NCBI RefSeq assembly: GCF_900176605.1 | Contig: NZ_FXLP01000005.1 | Coordinates: forward strand, 682,001-746,000 | Reading direction: 5' to 3' | DNA from: Peptoniphilus vaginalis | GTDB lineage: Bacteria > Bacillota > Clostridia > Tissierellales > Peptoniphilaceae | DNA length: 64,000 bases | In this document: positions 8,707 to 18,500 of the stretch, piece after piece | Layout of the letters: each line of letters begins with the position of its first letter | Numbering within the stretch: position 1 is the stretch's first letter | The notes under the pieces: model-generated | What the model was told of the DNA's origin: nothing | Databases searched by the model: none | What the model saw: only the letters and a program-made list of their open reading frames with translations | Program-made: the position numbers and the translations under genes

Positions 8707-11556
8707 TTATCTTCTAATCACAACTGTGCCTGGTTTTTCATTATTCCATTCGATATCATGATCTACTCCATCTTGAGTATTGCCATTAGTAAGTCCGAAA
8801 ACATTAGCTACGTTAACCACAGAAACTAAGATTCTGCCATTAATGTTAAGAGGTTTAGAGTCCATCTTTATAGTCTTTCCATTTGAAAGAACAATTTCAT
8901 CACCATCAATTTGGATTTTGGCAGTTAAACCATTATTAGTAAATATAGCAGTTCTTGTTTTATTGTCCCATTTAACATCGACACCGATAGCTTCCGCCAC
9001 AAATCTTAATGGAATCATAGTTCTTCCATTCCTAATAACAGGTTTTACATCCATTTTGTGAGTTATTGTCTCATTATTTCTTACTTCCTCAAAAATTAAC
9101 TTGTCTATGTGGAAGATATACCTAACTGTATCAGATTTCTTTTCCTTAGCTATACTAGGCTTAGCTACACTAACATAAACTGGAGAAGTTCTAGTGTGGT
9201 GGTCCCTAATCTTGATTTCAGGAATCTTTATTTCTGGAACCGGTTTAACTTCAGGCTTAGGTTGAGGTTCTGGCTTTGGTTGAGGTGCTGGTTCCTCCTT
9301 CTTTGTAAAAGTCCAAGTTACAGTGTAAGTTAAAGTTTTATTTTCTGTATCTTTAACTGGTTCAGACCATCCACTTGCTGTCCAAGTACCTATTTCCTTT
9401 CCACTAGGATCTTTTTCAACAAGAGCTTTTTGTACAGCTTCTGCACTTAGATTTAAATCTTGTGGTTTCTTTACATCAGTTTCGTAAACTTCCCCAGTAC
9501 CATCAGCAGGTTTTAAAGCCTTAAGATCTTGTGGAAGTCCTTTGTTAGCTGGATTAGTTTTGAATTCATACTTAACTGTAAATTTGTCATTTTCTTTCCA
9601 AGTCCAAGTACCAGTAAACACGTTGTTTGCTTCAGTTTCACTTACAATTAATTCTGATGGATTCCATTTAACAAATTCCCAATTACCTTTCTTTCCACCA
9701 ATCTCTTCAAAGACTTTAGTAAAATTATTTTGACCTGGTTTTTGTGTAGATCCTATATAATTTTGAGTTTCAACTAGATGGTTTTGTTTTTTTACACCCT
9801 CAGGTAAACGATGCATTTGTGGAACAGGTTTCCCTTGACCAATAACATCTTGATCAATATCAAATTTACGTGTAACTGCTCTTCTTTCAGTTTCAGTTAG
9901 TACCCACTTACCAACAAATTTGTTTTCATTGTCATATGCAGAAACTTTCGGGATATTTGTTACCTTATTTCCATCTTTATACCAACCATCAAACTTCCAA
10001 ATTCCTGTCATATCTCCAAAATTAACTGAATGTTCTGCTGGTGTAATTGTAGGTAATGTAATATCATCGTCTTCATATTTGGTTTCTGATGATGGAACAG
10101 TAGGTTCAAATTTACCTGTAAGAACAGATTTTGGAATTTCAGCTGTTGGCTTATTGCTATTATAGAACTTAAAAGAGTACTCAACAGTTTTTTGATCCTT
10201 TTTGGTAGCCTTTGCTACAAATTCTTTATTTGATTCTATATTAGTATAATCAGCTTGTTCAAGGTCATTTGTTCCATTGTACCATTTGTTATCCTTGTAA
10301 CCATTTTGAAGAGTAGTTGCAGGAATTTCATTAGAATCTAAACTTGTTCCTGGTTTTACATAGTATGTTTCATAAAGAACTGGAGTAGTATTACCTTCTT
10401 TATCTCCAATCTTAACACCTTCGCCTAGCTTAAATTCAACTGCAAACTTACCATCAGGTAAATTTTCTGGATTGATTTGATTTGATTCGCCAGCTTTAAC
10501 AACATTCTTCTCATTTGCTACATACAAAGTTTGATTAGGGACAGTTATTCTTGACTTGTCGCCAAATTTTACTTCAATACTGCCTGTAGCTCCATTAGGA
10601 AGATTTTGCCTTGAAGAATTTCTTTTTTCTTTAAGATCTGTGTCATTTTTTCCAAGGTCAGTAAATGTTGTAGCGATTTCATCTAAAAGATTTTGAAGTT
10701 CTGTGTTTGCTTCTTTAAGCTTAACACCGTCTTTCCAAGTAATTTGATCGCCAACCCAAACCCTAATATCAACTGCCTCTAACTTATCTTTAAGTTGGTC
10801 AGCCATAGTTTGTTTGAAGTTAACTTCCATTACAACATTTTCATTTTTAAAGTTTTCCTCTGTAACTGCTGTTCCTAACGCAACATCTGCTGGTGTGTCT
10901 GTCTTTGTCTTATTTGGTGTGAATTTCCACTCTTTATTAGCATCAATCTTATTAGCATTTTCATCCTTAGACTCAGCAGTCAAATCTGATGCAATTAATA
11001 CATCTTGTAAAGTCTTCCCTCCAACAGGATTTACATAGTAAACAAATGAAGTCTCTGTTTTAGCAGTGTCACCTTTTCTGAATAGACCCTTTGCACCGTC
11101 AACCTTAATAGTAACAGACTTGTAAGTCGCCTTAACATCCTCAGTTGCCTTTGGATTGTCATTACCATAATCATCCTTAGCTGGGATAATGTCAAGAAGT
11201 TTTTCGTAAGGTACTTCCACTGGGCGTCCACCATTTTCCACATACTTTCTATCAGCTACAACGATATTTCCTTTTCTTACATATCCGATAAATTTAGGCT
11301 GAGGAATCAAGTTTGCATCAACATCGTCGCCAACCTTACCTTTAGCCTCACTTGGATACTCTTGACCAACAATATGGTATTTCTCCTTAATAGCGTTACC
11401 CATTTCATCTACATATTGAATAGGAACTTTACCTTCATTATTAGAAGTCGTATCTCCATCTTGCCCTGCGAAAACATTTAATGGCATTACTCCTACTATC
11501 ATTATTATTGCTAGGAAAAAAGCCAAGCATCTTTGACTCATTTGTTTTTTATCCAT
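8707..11556 (-). CDS. Large secreted surface protein: Rib-like and SHIRT-like repeats, proline linker, C-terminal stalk domain
   Basis: 949 aa with a Sec signal peptide (hydrophobic core ~12-27, cleavage near VFA-G). Region ~38-120 begins VPIQYVDEMGNAI, MucBP-like in look. Region ~250-345 (VGDQITWKDGVKL ... GSIEVKFGDKSRITV) resembles a long Rib-type domain. About residues 455-760 hold three SHIRT-like modules, each ending in a G-x-W-x-F-x-GW or similar strand (GIWKFDGWYKDG, GNWEFVKWNP, GTWTASGWSEP). A proline/lysine linker (PQPKPEPQPKPEVKPVP) leads to a stalk domain at ~825-949 with NGRTMIPLRFVAEAIGVDVKWD. No LPXTG motif and no SLH domain are present, so anchoring through the stalk domain is a reasonable guess. 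It has its own promoter and terminators. Likely an adhesin-type protein. Confidence 0.75.
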   Translation of the reverse strand: MDKKQMSQRCLAFFLAIIMIVGVMPLNVFAGQDGDTTSNNEGKVPIQYVDEMGNAIKEKYHIVGQEYPSEAKGKVGDDVDANLIPQPKFIGYVRKGNIVVADRKYVENGGRPVEVPYEKLLDIIPAKDDYGNDNPKATEDVKATYKSVTIKVDGAKGLFRKGDTAKTETSFVYYVNPVGGKTLQDVLIASDLTAESKDENANKIDANKEWKFTPNKTKTDTPADVALGTAVTEENFKNENVVMEVNFKQTMADQLKDKLEAVDIRVWVGDQITWKDGVKLKEANTELQNLLDEIATTFTDLGKNDTDLKEKRNSSRQNLPNGATGSIEVKFGDKSRITVPNQTLYVANEKNVVKAGESNQINPENLPDGKFAVEFKLGEGVKIGDKEGNTTPVLYETYYVKPGTSLDSNEIPATTLQNGYKDNKWYNGTNDLEQADYTNIESNKEFVAKATKKDQKTVEYSFKFYNSNKPTAEIPKSVLTGKFEPTVPSSETKYEDDDITLPTITPAEHSVNFGDMTGIWKFDGWYKDGNKVTNIPKVSAYDNENKFVGKWVLTETERRAVTRKFDIDQDVIGQGKPVPQMHRLPEGVKKQNHLVETQNYIGSTQKPGQNNFTKVFEEIGGKKGNWEFVKWNPSELIVSETEANNVFTGTWTWKENDKFTVKYEFKTNPANKGLPQDLKALKPADGTGEVYETDVKKPQDLNLSAEAVQKALVEKDPSGKEIGTWTASGWSEPVKDTENKTLTYTVTWTFTKKEEPAPQPKPEPQPKPEVKPVPEIKIPEIKIRDHHTRTSPVYVSVAKPSIAKEKKSDTVRYIFHIDKLIFEEVRNNETITHKMDVKPVIRNGRTMIPLRFVAEAIGVDVKWDNKTRTAIFTNNGLTAKIQIDGDEIVLSNGKTIKMDSKPLNINGRILVSVVNVANVFGLTNGNTQDGVDHDIEWNNEKPGTVVIRR

Positions 11557-11613
11557 TTTTATCTCCTTTCTAATTTTATTGGATATTAAAATTTTTATCC
11601 CTCCTAAATTTTG

Positions 11614-11657
11614 TCCATAAGTCTTTACTTCAATATAGTTTATTGCATACTTATGGA
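11614..11657 (-). repeat. Inverted repeat in the 5' UTR of the 949-aa gene
   Basis: TCCATAAGT (11614-11622) and ACTTATGGA (11649-11657) are perfect 9-bp inverted repeats 26 bp apart, inside the transcribed leader just downstream of the predicted start site. They could form a leader stem-loop or be a split operator. Confidence 0.45.
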
Positions 11658-11677
11658 TTATTGCTATTTATGAAAAT

Positions 11678-11706
11678 ATTATAACAAATCTTTAAAATTT
11701 TGCCAA
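11678..11706 (-). promoter_or_regulatory. Promoter of the 949-aa surface gene
   Basis: Minus strand TTGGCA, 17-bp spacer, TATAAT: a near-consensus housekeeping promoter about 115 nt upstream of the ATG at 11556. The gap 11557-12095 also holds the leader inverted repeat, the terminator at 11999-12027 and a T-rich stretch with no credible gene. Confidence 0.7.
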
Positions 11707-11998
11707 TGCTTTCTTTATTTTTAGCCACATTAAAGTAATACCACTTATTTTTATCCAAGCTTAATACTCTATTTATGTTATATTTTATCATAAACTTTAT
11801 GCTTTATATTTTCATCTTTTTCTTTTTTATTTATAATTTAGTCCCTTTTGATTTCTTATTTCTTTCAATATTATTACTCCCTTTTAGTTTTCTTTTTATC
11901 TTAGTTTGTAATTTTTATTTTGTAAATGTTTCTCTATTCCCTACTATCATTATATGCTTTTATAATTTCTTTGACCGGAAAAATTTTTACATAAAAAT

Positions 11999-12027
11999 AT
12001 CTGTTAGAGATTTAATCCCCAACAGAT
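11999..12027 (-). terminator. Intrinsic terminator of the 284-aa stalk-domain gene
   Basis: On the minus strand ATCTGTTGGGGA pairs with TCTCTAACAGAT (two G-U pairs) around a TTAAA loop, followed by ATTTTTATG. It is about 70 bp after the stop codon at 12096. Confidence 0.75.
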
Positions 12028-12095
12028 ATTATAGAGGTCTTTTATTAAAGAATACTTAATTTAAAATTTTCTACAAAAGACTTATCTTGTTAAAA

Positions 12096-12950
12096 TTACT
12101 TAGTACTTTTTAAATTATTTTCAATAACCTTACCATCACGAATAAGCACTAGAGTCTTGTTGACATTATCTGGATCAGTAATTCTAAGACCATAATTAAC
12201 ACCCTTATCATCTTTAATCTGTAAGCTATAATCTTTAATTACACTAATCTCCTCATCAAATGCATCTTTAAAATCCTTTTCTAAAGAATCATTATCTCTT
12301 AAATACCTATAAAAATTTGCAGCCATATCCTTAGGAGTGAGATTGAAAGTAGCATTTTTTTTGTCAAAAGTAATAGCACCACGATCACTTACATTCTCTT
12401 GCAAGACTTTAAGATAAGATTCTGGATTTCTTTCTTTAACAGAAATTTTATTATCTAAAATAACCTTCTTTTCCTTACTATCATTTTTATTCTTCTTTTC
12501 TATTGAAATAGCTTCAGGAATATCACCCACAAAAACAGTAGAAGTATTATCATCCCAATTAACTTTTTCGCCAAATAATTCTGCCACAGCTCTTAGTGGA
12601 ACAAAAGTCCTATCCTTAATAATTTTAGCCGGTGCATCAATAGAAACTTCATCCTTCTTTTTTCCATCATTAAGACTAATAAGCTTAGAGTCGATTTTTA
12701 AAATAAGATTTTTATCATCCTTAGAAATTTTCACTTCACGATTATCATTATCCCATAAAACAACATAACCTAAACTTTCACTGATAACACGAATAGGTAC
12801 TAGAGTCCTATTATTTTCAATAACAGGCATAACGTCACTCTTAACCTCATCACCCCTTACTAAAATCTTAATATCTCTTTCAGCAAATACTTGGCAAGTA
12901 AACAATAATCCAGCCAAAATAAAAACAAATAAAAACTTCCTTAACTTCAT
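12096..12950 (-). CDS. Secreted stalk-domain (copper amine oxidase N-terminal-like) protein
   Basis: 284 aa with a signal peptide (LFVFILAGLLFTCQVFA, cleavage near residue 23). Residues ~27-145 are the stalk domain with both half-repeats: ENNRTLVPIRVISESLGYVVLWD and IKDRTFVPLRAVAELFGEKVNWD. After a Lys/Asp-rich linker comes a ~110-residue C-terminal domain (DMAANFYRYLRDND ... LVLIRDGKVIENN) that I do not recognise; it could be a small alpha/beta or NTF2-like fold. AAGGAG precedes the ATG. It follows the SLH gene by 112 bp, with a terminator-like hairpin between them. It is shorter than, and otherwise unlike, the stalk-domain protein at 3005-3955 outside the shared domain. Confidence 0.75.
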   Translation of the reverse strand: MKLRKFLFVFILAGLLFTCQVFAERDIKILVRGDEVKSDVMPVIENNRTLVPIRVISESLGYVVLWDNDNREVKISKDDKNLILKIDSKLISLNDGKKKDEVSIDAPAKIIKDRTFVPLRAVAELFGEKVNWDDNTSTVFVGDIPEAISIEKKNKNDSKEKKVILDNKISVKERNPESYLKVLQENVSDRGAITFDKKNATFNLTPKDMAANFYRYLRDNDSLEKDFKDAFDEEISVIKDYSLQIKDDKGVNYGLRITDPDNVNKTLVLIRDGKVIENNLKSTK

Positions 12951-12973
12951 AAAAACTCCTTTTCATAGAATAA

Positions 12974-13014
12974 AAGGACTTGGCATAGATCAAAAGTAAT
13001 CTCGCCATGTCCTT
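12974..13014 (-). terminator. Terminator-like hairpin after the SLH protein gene
   Basis: On the minus strand AAGGAC-A-TGGC-G-AGAT pairs with ATCT-AT-GCCA-A-GTCCTT, followed by TTTTATTC. It lies about 50 bp after the SLH gene stop and only 24 bp before the 284-aa gene start, so there is little room for a separate promoter downstream. It may act as a partial terminator or attenuator inside the surface operon. Confidence 0.55.
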
Positions 13015-13062
13015 AAAAATATTTAATCTTCCTAAAATTTTAAAACAAAATTATGCTAAGAT

Positions 13063-15450
13063 TTATTCCAAAATCTCAACCCATGTTTCATCTAAAGTAT
13101 GACTTGGACGCTCATAACGGTGAGTATGTCCAGCTTCAACAATTTCGTAATAAGCCCAATGGCTTTCATCAATATCAGGGAATACTTTGACCTTATCCTT
13201 AACTTTAACTAGACCTGCTTGAGTAACCCTTCTCCTTGCAAAATTATTTAAAAGAGTTGCAGCTTCAGCACGAGTCAAATTATTATCAGGTTTAAAAGTT
13301 CCATCAGGATATCCTTTGATTCGACCATTACCATATTCTTGGTTTATGGCATCCTCAAATACATGACCTCTGATATCTCTATAAGGTGCCTTAGCATCAT
13401 TCATAGAATCCATCTTAGACAAAGCATAAGCAAACTCTCCACGAGTAATAGGTTCATTTGGACGTAACTTATTACCATCAGCAATTAAAAGTTTCTTCTT
13501 CATGGCAGCATTTAAAGCACCATTATACCAAGCAGATGGAGTATCTACAAAGTCAAGTTTTGATTTGTTTGATAAATCCGCCCCAACTAAGCGAAGTAAC
13601 ATAGCAACTGCCTCTGCACGAGTTAGTTTACCTTCAGGACGAATAGTCTTGTCCTCATAACCATAAATATAAATATAATGGATGCCCTTTTCTATCTCCT
13701 CTTGTCTGTGAACATAAACAGGAATAGATTCAACTGGCTCGTGGAACTTTATTCCAGGTAAACCATCATTTGACGAATCAGGTACAGGTTGAGGTTGTGG
13801 TTGAGGTTGTGGTGGTACAGGTGGTGTCGGTGGATTTGGAGCAACTTTCTCTTTGAAAGATGCATTAAATGTTTCTCCTTGACTTACCTTGCCTGTACTT
13901 GGTATAGCCTTATCCCATTTATCTAGTTCATACTTATCTTTTGGATCACCTTGGGTTTGAGGGAATGTAATTCCCGTTTCTGACCAAGGAGTTTCTTTTA
14001 GAACCTTATAGGCAACTTTCTTCACCAATTTTTCTGGAATTGTCCTCGGCATAATTAATTTACCATTAGCTCCAGCTTCAAACATTACAGTTACATACTG
14101 GTCTTTGTCGGTATCAGGAATTTGTGGTTCCCCTCCAGGTTGGTCTGGATCAAATGGCCCATAGGTTACTTGCTTCCATTTCGCTTCTAAACTAGTATTC
14201 CCACTAATTGGTGTAGAAAAATTAAATTTTGATTCTTCTCCTGCTTTAAACCAGCCCTGAAAAATGAAATTTTCCTTTTTAGGGGCACTAGGCTCTTTTG
14301 CAGTCTTATTCTTTTCAATGACTTGTGCAGGAGGTGTTGGATTCCCGCCCTTTGCATCAAAAGTTACAGTAAAAGAATTTTCTGGTAGCAGTTGGATGGT
14401 CCAACCATCTACAAAGTTTCCGGATGTAGAAACCTTAAAAGTTCTACTTGTGCCATCCTTCAAAACACAAGAAATTGTATTTTCATTTGTTTGACCCTCT
14501 AGTTTAATAGTTCCTAAATAAACTTCATCTAAATTAGGTAAATAGATTCTTGGATTTAAAAGTCTTTGATTTCCGCTATCAGATCTTATGATGGTTTCTC
14601 CACCTGCTTTCGGAAGATAATATCGAACAGGTTTTTGAGTTCCATTCTTAGTTCTTCCAGTAAAGAGCCCAATTGGATTTTCTTTTAACTCGATGCCCGC
14701 AGGTAGTTCAAGCTTTATCTTTGAAGCAGCTACTTGATAAATATCATAATCAAATACAAGCTGCTTATTTCCTTCTTTATAAGACCCATTAGAATAGAAC
14801 TCTTTTAAATTGAACTTAAACTTTTCGCTCTGAAAATCATGAGCATAATGGTAGAACCTTATTTCATTATTTACAACGTAATAGGCCTCTGTCTCCCCTA
14901 AAGAAACTTCTCCTGCTTGATTTATTGTCGTAGTTATAGGAGCTCCTACACTAACTTCATTTCCATTTTCATCATATTTTAATTTCTGAATAACTATCTT
15001 TGGAGAATTTTCGTGGAATATATCCATATTCTTATGGCCACTTTGGTCAATGAAATTTTTAAGATTTACCTTTACAATTAATTCATGCTTAATCTTCAAA
15101 ATATCGGGATCAATATTTTGATTTACATGATTCATTCTTAAATTGCCTGCTCTTAAATTCTCAATTTCCAGTCCACCATTTTTATTGGCAGATTTAACCA
15201 AAGATTGAAAAGAATTTTTCCCATGTTCCTTATATAGGTTTTTCATGGCTTCAAAATCGAAAAGACTTTCAAACTCCTTATCATCTTTATTTAGAAGATT
15301 ATAGACATCTTGAATGTCTTTTTCATTCCACTGAGGTTCAACTACAAGTCTCTGTTGATTCGTTTTAGTTCCATAAGCAAAAATATTTATTGGAAGAAGT
15401 GTTAATACAAACAGTAAAGACAAAACAAATGAAAGTATTCTATTTTTCAT
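13063..15450 (-). CDS. SLH-domain surface protein with InlB B-type repeats
   Basis: 795 aa with a signal peptide (MKNRILSFVLSLLFVLTLLPINIFAYG). The N-terminal ~340 residues are an unrecognised ectodomain. At ~355-430 there is a Flg_new/InlB B-repeat (FDAKGGNPTPPAQ ... FIFQGWFKAGEE ... LEAKWKQ). At ~435-545 is a second repeat module that starts after a FDPDQPGG stretch and is shared with the 1284-aa protein upstream. A Pro-Gln linker follows. About 580-780 are three SLH domains (GYEDKTIRPEGKLTRAEAVAMLLRL; LRPNEPITRGEFAYAL; GYPDGTFKPDNNLTRAEAATLLNNF), which in the family bind pyruvylated wall polymers. It has GGAGGTAAAAG before the ATG. It is the last of four adjacent genes and the only one with a known wall-binding domain. 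Confidence 0.85.
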   Translation of the reverse strand: MKNRILSFVLSLLFVLTLLPINIFAYGTKTNQQRLVVEPQWNEKDIQDVYNLLNKDDKEFESLFDFEAMKNLYKEHGKNSFQSLVKSANKNGGLEIENLRAGNLRMNHVNQNIDPDILKIKHELIVKVNLKNFIDQSGHKNMDIFHENSPKIVIQKLKYDENGNEVSVGAPITTTINQAGEVSLGETEAYYVVNNEIRFYHYAHDFQSEKFKFNLKEFYSNGSYKEGNKQLVFDYDIYQVAASKIKLELPAGIELKENPIGLFTGRTKNGTQKPVRYYLPKAGGETIIRSDSGNQRLLNPRIYLPNLDEVYLGTIKLEGQTNENTISCVLKDGTSRTFKVSTSGNFVDGWTIQLLPENSFTVTFDAKGGNPTPPAQVIEKNKTAKEPSAPKKENFIFQGWFKAGEESKFNFSTPISGNTSLEAKWKQVTYGPFDPDQPGGEPQIPDTDKDQYVTVMFEAGANGKLIMPRTIPEKLVKKVAYKVLKETPWSETGITFPQTQGDPKDKYELDKWDKAIPSTGKVSQGETFNASFKEKVAPNPPTPPVPPQPQPQPQPVPDSSNDGLPGIKFHEPVESIPVYVHRQEEIEKGIHYIYIYGYEDKTIRPEGKLTRAEAVAMLLRLVGADLSNKSKLDFVDTPSAWYNGALNAAMKKKLLIADGNKLRPNEPITRGEFAYALSKMDSMNDAKAPYRDIRGHVFEDAINQEYGNGRIKGYPDGTFKPDNNLTRAEAATLLNNFARRRVTQAGLVKVKDKVKVFPDIDESHWAYYEIVEAGHTHRYERPSHTLDETWVEILE

Positions 15451-15471
15451 CTTTTACCTCCTTTAAATTTA

Positions 15472-15500
15472 GGATAAAGCCCAAATACTTGGGCTTATCC
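15472..15500 (-). other. Hairpin in the 57-bp gap between the 1284-aa and SLH genes
   Basis: GGATAA-GCCCAA pairs with TTGGGC-TTTATCC on the minus strand (one bulge, GTAT loop). No U-tract follows directly, so it is more likely an RNA processing or stability element than a full terminator. Confidence 0.4.
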
Positions 15501-15507
15501 TCATTGC

Positions 15508-18500
15508 TTATGATTGTGATCCTTCTGCTGCTGCTTGTGGTTGGTTTGTAGGAGGAGTAACATTTTCCCCTGTCACTGGTCTTACTGTCATAATCGCTGG
15601 TGTGTTGAATTTACTGATATCATTATTTGATACATCTTTTATAACGATAGCATAAATACGTTCATTGGCAACCAATCCATTTTCATCTGAAATACTTAAA
15701 CTTCCCATTCCTGATGAAATTGTAACTTCTCCTAAACTTATTTCATTTCCACCATTGACTTTATATAACTTAACAGTTGCACCTTCTTCAGCAAATACAA
15801 GTATTTCTTTTTCGCCAGCATATCCTTGTTCAATAGTTACTTTTTTGATTTTGCTCTTATCGAAGCTATTGTTTTTATCTACATCACCAGTTGATGTCTT
15901 CTTCTCAGAAATATTTGCAAGATTATCCTTGGCAGTTAAAGTGTATTCATCATCAGTAGTTATAGGCATATCTATTGAAAATGCTCCATCTGTACCAATT
16001 TCAACAAATGTATCAGTTTGATTTGGACCTTTTCCTTTAATCTTAACCCAATAAACTCCTGCCGGTGTATCTGTTACCTTTCCAGTTATTGTTGCTATAT
16101 GAGGTGTCTTCTTTACAATCTTCAAGTCAGCAAATGTAGGTCCTGCCAAATCAAGAGTTATAGAATCTGATGTCTTTTCATTCATTCCCGGTTTTGTTAC
16201 CTTAACCTTTACAATGTCTTTATCCACTACAGTGTTTGGAATTTCTACATAGTTATCGCCTTTTTGTGGATTTGTGACAGTAGCTACTTCTGTACCATCT
16301 TCTTTTACAATTTTATAAGTTGCTCCTGTTGTTGGATCATTTGAAAAGTTAACTTTTAGTACCTTTTGAGCAGTATTATCATCATCTTTTTTATCAGCAG
16401 GAAGAGCTGGACTTACTGTTTGAGTAATGCTTGGTACCACTAAGGCTGTTTCAGACTCGTAGTAAGCTTTGACAGTGATTACGCTCTTACTTGTACCTTG
16501 AATTTCAATTGCTCCATCAAGTTTTTTTGTCTCTTCACCTTTTCTCCACTCTTTAAATTTTTGATCTATTGGTGGAGTGATACCATCATCAGTAGTATTA
16601 TCTGTGGCTACGAAGTTAGTAGCAGAAAATCTTGCTAGATCTGCATAAGTTTTTTTAGAAGATTCTGAACCTGCAACTCCTGCTACGCCTACTCTTACCT
16701 TGTATGAATTTTTAACATTTCCTTTTAAGATACCTCCGTTGCCATCAAAAACAACTCTTAGATATCCTTCTTCATCTTTATTGTCATCTTCTTTGATATC
16801 TTTATCAAATTTAGCGATATAAGTTAATTTAGTTTCTCCTGCTTGTACAAGCTTTTCCAATTTCTTATTTTCATCAGTCGGAAGAGTCGGATTCCAATTT
16901 ACGAATCCATAACCAGTTTCTGGTTCAAATTCACTTGGAATAACAAGTTTTGCTTCTCCTTTTGTTGTATCAGGAGTATATTCTTTGGCTTCTTTCCAAG
17001 TCATATTCTTTAAGATGGCATAGAACTTATTTCCACCCTTAATCTTACCATTTGCTCCTGCTTTAAAAGCTACAACTATATAGTCTGGATCTGGTATATT
17101 TTTGTCTGGAATTGTAGGTCCTTTAGGATCTTCAGGTTCAGTTCCTGGTGTCGGTGGTGTAGGTGGCTTTGGTGTAATGTCTATAATGCTCTTTTTCTTA
17201 TCATATTGAGCTGTTACAATCAATTCTTTCTTATCTTCACTTGTTGCATTTGTACTATTAATAACAAGTGTGTCTGCCTTGTCCCAAGCGTTTGGATCTT
17301 TCTTTTGGCTATATCCTACATTTGGTGTAATTTTTGGTTTTGTGTAATCGCCAACTTTTTTATTTGCCTTTTCTAAGACATCGATAATTAGGTCGGCTTT
17401 ATTGTCAGTAGCAATTGTACCATTTTCACCAGCAGAGAATTTTAGACGAATATATCCATCTGGAATTGGTTCAGTTGTTTCTTTGCCTCTCTTGATTTCA
17501 TTTTGTTCGAATTTTGCGATGAAAGTCTTATCTGTAAGTTCACTAATTTTTTTAGTTCCTTCAGGTAATGAAATTTCAGTGCTACCATCTTTTGTCCACT
17601 TTGTGAAGGTGTAGTTGTCAGCTCCTGTTAATTTTAAAGTTGTGCTGTCAATAGATGGTACGTCCATCTTAGGATCTGCTGATTTTGCATCAGCCCAAGT
17701 TGATGTTTTTAAAACAGCATAAACTTTACGAGTAATATTTTTGCCTGCATTTAAGAATCCGTGTTCATCAGATTTGAAAGTGATTAGTTCATAATCATCA
17801 TCAGGTATTTCTCTCTTATTATTATCACCTTCAGGTTGACTTGGATCAAAATCAGGGTTTGGTTTCTTTGGCAATTCTGGTGTAACATTTGGATCATCTG
17901 GTGTTTTGTCTACAACCTTATCCTTTCCTGTAAATTCAGCTTGATAAGTTGCAGTTTCCACTGTTGTAGTATCTTCAGGTAAGCCAGCTTTTGTTTTATC
18001 TAATGCACCATTTACTTCTTTATACCAAGCATCAAACTTATAATCAGTATTTGGTACTGGTACAGGTACTGTAAGTTTAGGTTCAGCTTCTTTTGCTTCG
18101 CCCCAAGTTAAGCCTTTTTGTACAAAGAATCTTGTCTTCATACCAGTTTTTAATGTACCATTTGCTCCAGCTTTGAAGTTTACTTCATAATGTGTTGAAG
18201 GACATGGTGTAGGTGTTTCACCTTGACCTGGTTCATCTGGAATTATAACTTTGTCTTGCTTAATAAATTTAACAAGTCCACCCTTAACGCAGTCATAAGA
18301 TGTTTCAACCTTAAATGCTATATCTTTATCTTGTTTATCTTTTAAAGTTACATAGCCATCCTCGTTCCAACTGAAATTTTCTGCTCTTCTTAGATGATAT
18401 CTATTTTTACTAATAATAGACAAATCATTTAAAGCTATTAATTTTTGATCTCCAAAGTCTTTTCTTAGGACTGTTTGTTTCTTAGAAAAATCAATAAAGT

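Noticed and set aside
11775-12059. 94-codon open frame, very hydrophobic (Phe/Leu/Ile-rich)
   Set aside because: It arises from a T-rich stretch, has no good ribosome site, and runs across the terminator of the 284-aa gene. Composition alone explains it.
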